From: Takakia lepidozioides
Taxonomy: Eukaryota; Streptophyta; Takakiopsida; Takakiales; Takakiaceae
Direction of reading: 5' to 3'
Length of the DNA: 64,000 bases
NCBI GenBank assembly: GCA_030704615.1
Contig: CM060732.1
Location: 6,322,001-6,386,000, forward strand
This document shows positions 59,740-64,000 of this stretch, in pieces. How positions within the stretch are numbered: the first letter of the stretch is position 1; each line of letters opens with the position of its first letter. The translations under genes and the position numbers were made by a program. The notes under the pieces are model-generated. The model ran no database searches. It saw only the letters and a list, made by a program, of their open reading frames with translations, and had not been told where the DNA came from.

Positions 59740-60872
59740 TCCCCCAAAAGACCCTCCACCTATTTGGACCTAGTGGAATTCCGTTTGGTAGATGGCAGTC
59801 CGGAACAGCTCCCCACTCTTTGGTCGCTTTCCGGCTCGCTCGCTTACTCACTAGTTTTTGGTCACCAACGGGCTTGCACCGTTCTCAGGGTTACTACTCC
59901 CTATATATACTTCTGTAGCTGTCCGCGGGGGTTCCACAAACAGCCATACCATTTTATGGTGAACCACCACGAAGACCCTCGATTCCCGGTGGTGAGTCGC
60001 GGTGAGTCTTTGGCCCACTCACCGCGGCCCCAATGGACCGTGATGAGTCCCAAGACTCCCCACGACTCCCACCTCGAGGTCTCCACCCCATGGTGAGTCC
60101 TATGCCACCCCCACTAAGTCCCGCTAAGCTACCACCACCCCTTGTGGAGCCACCCCCACCGCAACCCGGTGTGCGGGGCTCCGCCTAGTGAGCGCCTCCG
60201 CCTCCTTGAGTGCCTTGGGCACTCAAGGGTGCTTCAGCCCCCGTATCTATCGCTGCTACTGCCCCCACCACAGGGTCAGCCCCTTCTGTGTCCCGACCCC
60301 CTGCCCTCAAGGCAAAGGGCCGCGATATGACTGAACACAAACAAGAGATCAGACTAGAGGTACAAGACTAGACAAGAAGTCAAGGTCGGCGTGGCCGAAT
60401 GCATGATGGGTATAAATCAAGATGATCTTTATAACAATGGACAAGAGTACAAGATACTGGAACTTGACTTGGATACTGGAATGCTGGAAACTGGATTGGA
60501 GTACTGGGACTGGAAACAAGAGTAGCTTGAACTTGTGTTGGCGAGACTGAAGAGTGTCCAGTTTCGCCTCCTATATATACTGGCTACTAGGAGGTTCCCT
60601 AAGAGGCTCCCCCAAAGGAGGTTTCTTGATGGAGAAGCTTCTTTAAACAAGGAGGTATCTTGATGGAGAAGTTTCCTCCAATGGAAGCTTCCTGAGCAGT
60701 TTCCCAAGTTACTCTTAGTAATTTGGTAAACTCCCGGTAACTTGGTAACTAATAGTAAATCATGGTAGATCATGATAAATCACGGTAAGTCATTGTAACT
60801 TTCGGTAACATGGTAACTTAGTAACTTCTGGTATTTACTCATGGTAACTTCTTCTGGGCTATGTCCGTGACA

Positions 60873-63350
60873 GGAGGTGTTCAGTGTGGACCACAAGACA
60901 ATACAATACTAGCCAAGTATCGATCCAAAGGTCTGGGTCAGTGTGTAATATTACTTGACGTCAACATCTATTAGGTTGTTCATCGATTATGTCATTTAAT
61001 GTTTGAGATTAGACAGTGGAGATGTGATGTGAAAGAATGGTCTGAAGAAGCACGCGCGATCGCGTGCGCTTCATTTGATACTTCTATTCGTGGGACCAAC
61101 ATCAACACTATTGATACCCAGATGATTAGCTAAACACATATGAGGACATCTCTGAGTACATCCTCAAAACTGTAAAGTGATATGCAAGACATTAGTTCAC
61201 ATCATACAATGTCAACTAAAATCTTGCGTCGCACTTTATCAGTCTTGCCGTGCACACAGAGTATGATAGTTCCTGTATGTGGTGGCATGGTCACTCTTAT
61301 GTATGAAGGGAGGAGGTGTTCAGGGTAGACCACAAGACTAGCCTTGCACACTGAACATGTTATCAGAATATGGATGTTCTAGAAACAAATCTAACAATCG
61401 CAATGTTAAATAAAATCTTGTGGTTAACTTGATATGTAATAAAATGCAAATATCTGAAGTATGTCCCAGAATGTGTGAGCTATGTCAATGCTTGTCATGA
61501 TGGGTTGATTCGTATATTTGGAATATAGATGTGTTGTAGTATGACTTCTTCGTTTCATTTTTATTCTAAATATAAATTACGGCATGTTCTCAATGTCCTT
61601 TAATAGTCCTCCCGGTAGACTTCTCCTAGTGGGATGAAATTAGTTCATCTGTTCCTCAACTCAATAACGCGCGATCGCACGTGGTTCTGAAGATCCTACA
61701 CCTCAGAAGAATTTTCTTGGGATCACGGATGTCAGGATACTTTTCTATGACAGAAAGAACAGAGTCATGGATAAGGATTATGTTGGCCATGCTTAGCAAC
61801 CTCGTTGTTGCTTCTACTGATTTGTTGTACTGGCACCTTACCATACACTTCTCAACTTGTACATTTGCCCACAACCACCAAGTTTTGAAGAACTATCTAA
61901 TCAGATTTGGCTCGACTTCTATTTTTCTGATGCTTAATATTAGTAGGAGACCATGGCACGAAGAGTGCGAGAAGCCATGAGCATCACCGCACATGAAAAT
62001 ACTGACTACCTTGACCACCTTTCTACTTGATCATCCGATATAGAGAGTCAACTTGATATTCATGGCTGCTAGCTAGCAGCTAGATATCTAAAAATGAAGG
62101 GCATGGCCACCCTCTCGATGCCTCTACTTGTGTTGCACACACGACAAATAACCTTGTTGCCCTTACCACCTGCAAAAGGAAGGCCTTATACCAAACCCAA
62201 CACTGCCTTTGCTGTGGGACACAGGCAAAGGGGACAAAAGGCTACCACAGAGTGAGCACACATATGTTGTGTGGTAGCCTGAGCATGCATGCAGTCGGTC
62301 GTGCAGCAAGGACGCTGCACCATGGGCCAGTAGGGCGTCACGCTCCATCTCCCCAAACTGAATTCCTCCCCCAAATTCTTGGCCTTTTACTGGCTGCCTT
62401 GTTACTGGATCACATGCCTACCTGTTCAAGAATAGAAGTACATTAATCACATATTCTTACAGGCCCGGCCAGCATGTGCCCATACTATGGAGCTTAAGAG
62501 GGTGTAATGCGAGAAGCCTCTGAAACCAGACCATAAAAAAGAGCCATGAAAGGGCACTTGGGGAAGAAAATTGGGTTCAACAGACCAGTAAATGGCAAGC
62601 ACAAAAAGGGAGAACCTCCAAACAACACCCCCCCTACCGTCTCTCCTCTCTTGCTCCTCAAAATGTTGATACCTAATACTTGTCAGACACCATGTGTCAC
62701 AATTGATGATGATGTGTGGACGCATGCCAGTTTCTGCAGAAAAAGGCATATCAACATTAGGCCATAGCTGTGACAACGTCACTCCCTTCTGACCATTCCG
62801 ACTGCTGAATTTATCTCCTATCTGAGTGTTCCGGCCATGTCGCACCCGTATGGTCACCTTATAAAAAAACACTACACTAGTGTCATGCTCATGCAAATGA
62901 TAAAAAATTGATACCACTAGTGTTGTCAATTCTCATATTATGGTAACCACTGGCCAGTAGACTGCAGGATTATTTATGCTGGACATGGGCACCTATGCAC
63001 AAAATTTTAGTGTGACCACTTACACATCCCATTTATGTTTCCCCAATGCTGCTTCCAGATATTCCAAACACCATCTGCCCTCCTCTGGACCACATAGCAT
63101 AATCTTGAACACAAGTTTGAACCTGGACCAGCCACAAACTGTTCACCCTACCCTGACCACTGGGCTCTCAGTTGAGGTAACCATCGTGTAGACTAGATCC
63201 TGCAAAGGTTGCAGAAAGAATGCTACACTAAGTCAACACATATCAACATTGTGGCCCCTGCACAATTCAGCAAATTTATTCGGTTTCATACAGTCATGAG
63301 CACTTCTATTGCCAACCTCAGTACTTCGGTTGCAAGGCATCCAGCCTATG
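60873..63350. other. No gene seen; one short direct repeat
   Basis: GGAGGTGTTCAGNGTNGACC followed by ACAAGAC occurs at 60873 and again at about 61314. GCGCGATCGC palindromes occur at about 61054 and 61669. Short open frames throughout have no recognisable features. Confidence 0.4.
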
Positions 63351-63357
63351 CCAATCC

Positions 63358-63905
63358 CTAATCATCCTCTTCCAAAGATGCTATGACAGAGTTGATACCA
63401 GTCCGCATGTCTTCAGTCAGCTCATATACAACATCGTTTCCACTTGCCCTGTAATCTTTTGGGGGCATGAGGAACTTCATTGCACACACCAAATGAGAAT
63501 GTAGATAGACCAGGCGAGAGTCCTTCAATAAAACATAAGAGGATTCACTAGTGCCCCACTTCTGATAATATAGGCCAGCAACTACTTCGTCCCCTTCAAC
63601 AAAAGATGTCCCCCACTTATCCTTGAAAGACCTTTTGACTTCATGGAGTGTCTTTGTACAGTTAACTATCCAAAAAGAAATGCTTTCCGAGTTGCCAGCC
63701 TCCGCATTCACGAGGTAGTGCCACTCCTGTCAACGTCATCCGCCTTTACATGCCAAAACATCCTGCGCAATGGCCTTCTCAATCCAGAGTAGGAAGATTC
63801 TGGCTGCTGTGATAAATGCTCTCGTAAAAATACCACTACCTCCTCTGCATTCTGAAGTTTGCGTCCTTGAGCATCCAGTTGTGCTCTTCTTAGAAACCTG
63901 ACAAG
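63358..63905 (-). CDS. Unrecognised coding segment (C-terminal part of a gene running off the right edge)
   Basis: The minus strand has two protein-like stretches: 63900-63712 (LDAQGRKLQNAEEVVVFLRE, then RPLRRMFWHVKADDVDRS) and 63711-63358 (SISFWIVNCTKTLHEVKRSF, VYLHSHLVCAMKFLMPPKDY), ending in a stop after an acidic tail (NSVIASLEEDD). The two are in different frames at about 63715, so a one-base slip or a very short exon border lies there. An AG acceptor near 63906 is possible. No known domain was recognised. Composition and conserved-looking Trp/Cys suggest a real gene. Confidence 0.45.
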
Positions 63906-64000
63906 ATATCAACAATGAAAGAACCGTGAAACATATGAAGCAAGTTGACAGTACTTAGTCTTGGGAAGCATCACCATGATATTTCGGTGCAAACTGAATA

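Larger units (their letters stand above)
53834..60332 (-). mobile_element. Chromodomain Ty3/gypsy element with TGACT target duplication
   Basis: TGACT occurs at 53834-53838 and 60328-60332. The left LTR (3' LTR of this minus-strand element) spans 53839-54546 (TGTCGCGCACC...GGGCCGCGACA). The right LTR is 59740-60327 and lacks its first 140 or so bases. That deletion joins the LTR directly to gag at 59739/59740 and removes the primer binding site and the start of gag. The element could therefore not copy itself now. The LTRs are very similar, with one 17-26 bp indel near 60180, so insertion is recent. Confidence 0.9.
53819..60872 (-). mobile_element. LTR of the outer gypsy element, split by the chromovirus
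   Basis: The LTR runs from 53819 (TGTCAAGGACGAGAG) to 53838 and continues from 60333 to 60872 (ends GGGCTATGTCCGTGACA), about 560 bp in total. The ends TGTCAAGGAC and GTCCGTGACA form the short terminal inverted repeat. The primer binding site lies on the internal side at 53818. The chromovirus sits inside it with a 5-bp duplication. The partner LTR was not found in the window. Confidence 0.75.

Overview
The window is nuclear DNA of a plant-lineage eukaryote. It has GT-AG introns, Ty3/gypsy elements including a chromodomain type, a plant L1-type LINE with a zf-RVT tail, hAT and MULE-like transposases, tRNA-derived SINE heads and one F-box gene. The style of the retroelements points to a non-seed streptophyte (charophyte alga, bryophyte, lycophyte or fern). 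The species cannot be fixed from the sequence. Nothing bacterial in layout is present: no operons and no ribosome binding sites.

Region 1 (1-10.2 kb). A 1.14 kb foldback repeat touches the left edge. Next to it is a nine-exon minus-strand gene (6586 to 1207). It combines a ParB-like domain with a beta-class amino DNA methyltransferase (MTase) domain. Its introns carry arrays of 22-bp palindromes. Divergently transcribed from it is a MULE-like transposase with a SWIM zinc finger (7343-9780). This ParB-MTase plus transposase pair is the most unusual content of the window.

Region 2 (10.2-22.1 kb). An orphan gene, a 63-bp minisatellite and a third ParB-like exon are followed by a pile of retroelement pieces: Ty3 pol fragments in both orientations, and two gag-only LTR elements that lack pol.

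Region 3 (22.1-35.2 kb). A second, decayed copy of the same transposase lies at 25061-22123. A second, divergent copy of the MTase gene lies at about 32260-28645. It keeps the exon pattern of the first copy but has lost its ParB exon where a gag/LTR fragment (32.27-35.18 kb) is inserted. A chromovirus fragment, two SINE heads and a 210-bp C tract lie between or within.

Region 4 (35.2-43.8 kb). A satellite of about 26 palindromic 50-bp units, a decayed hAT transposase, and the only host-looking gene, an F-box protein.

Region 5 (43.8-60.9 kb). A 5'-truncated LINE split by another repeat, a trihelix (Myb/SANT-like) gene inside a gypsy RT, and a complete chromovirus with a TGACT target duplication nested in the LTR of that older gypsy element.

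Region 6 (60.9-64 kb) is mostly featureless, with an unrecognised minus-strand coding segment near the right edge.

Many otherwise clean coding exons, in host-like and mobile genes alike, are broken by single-base frameshifts, some in homopolymers. Part of the apparent decay may therefore be sequence error rather than biology.
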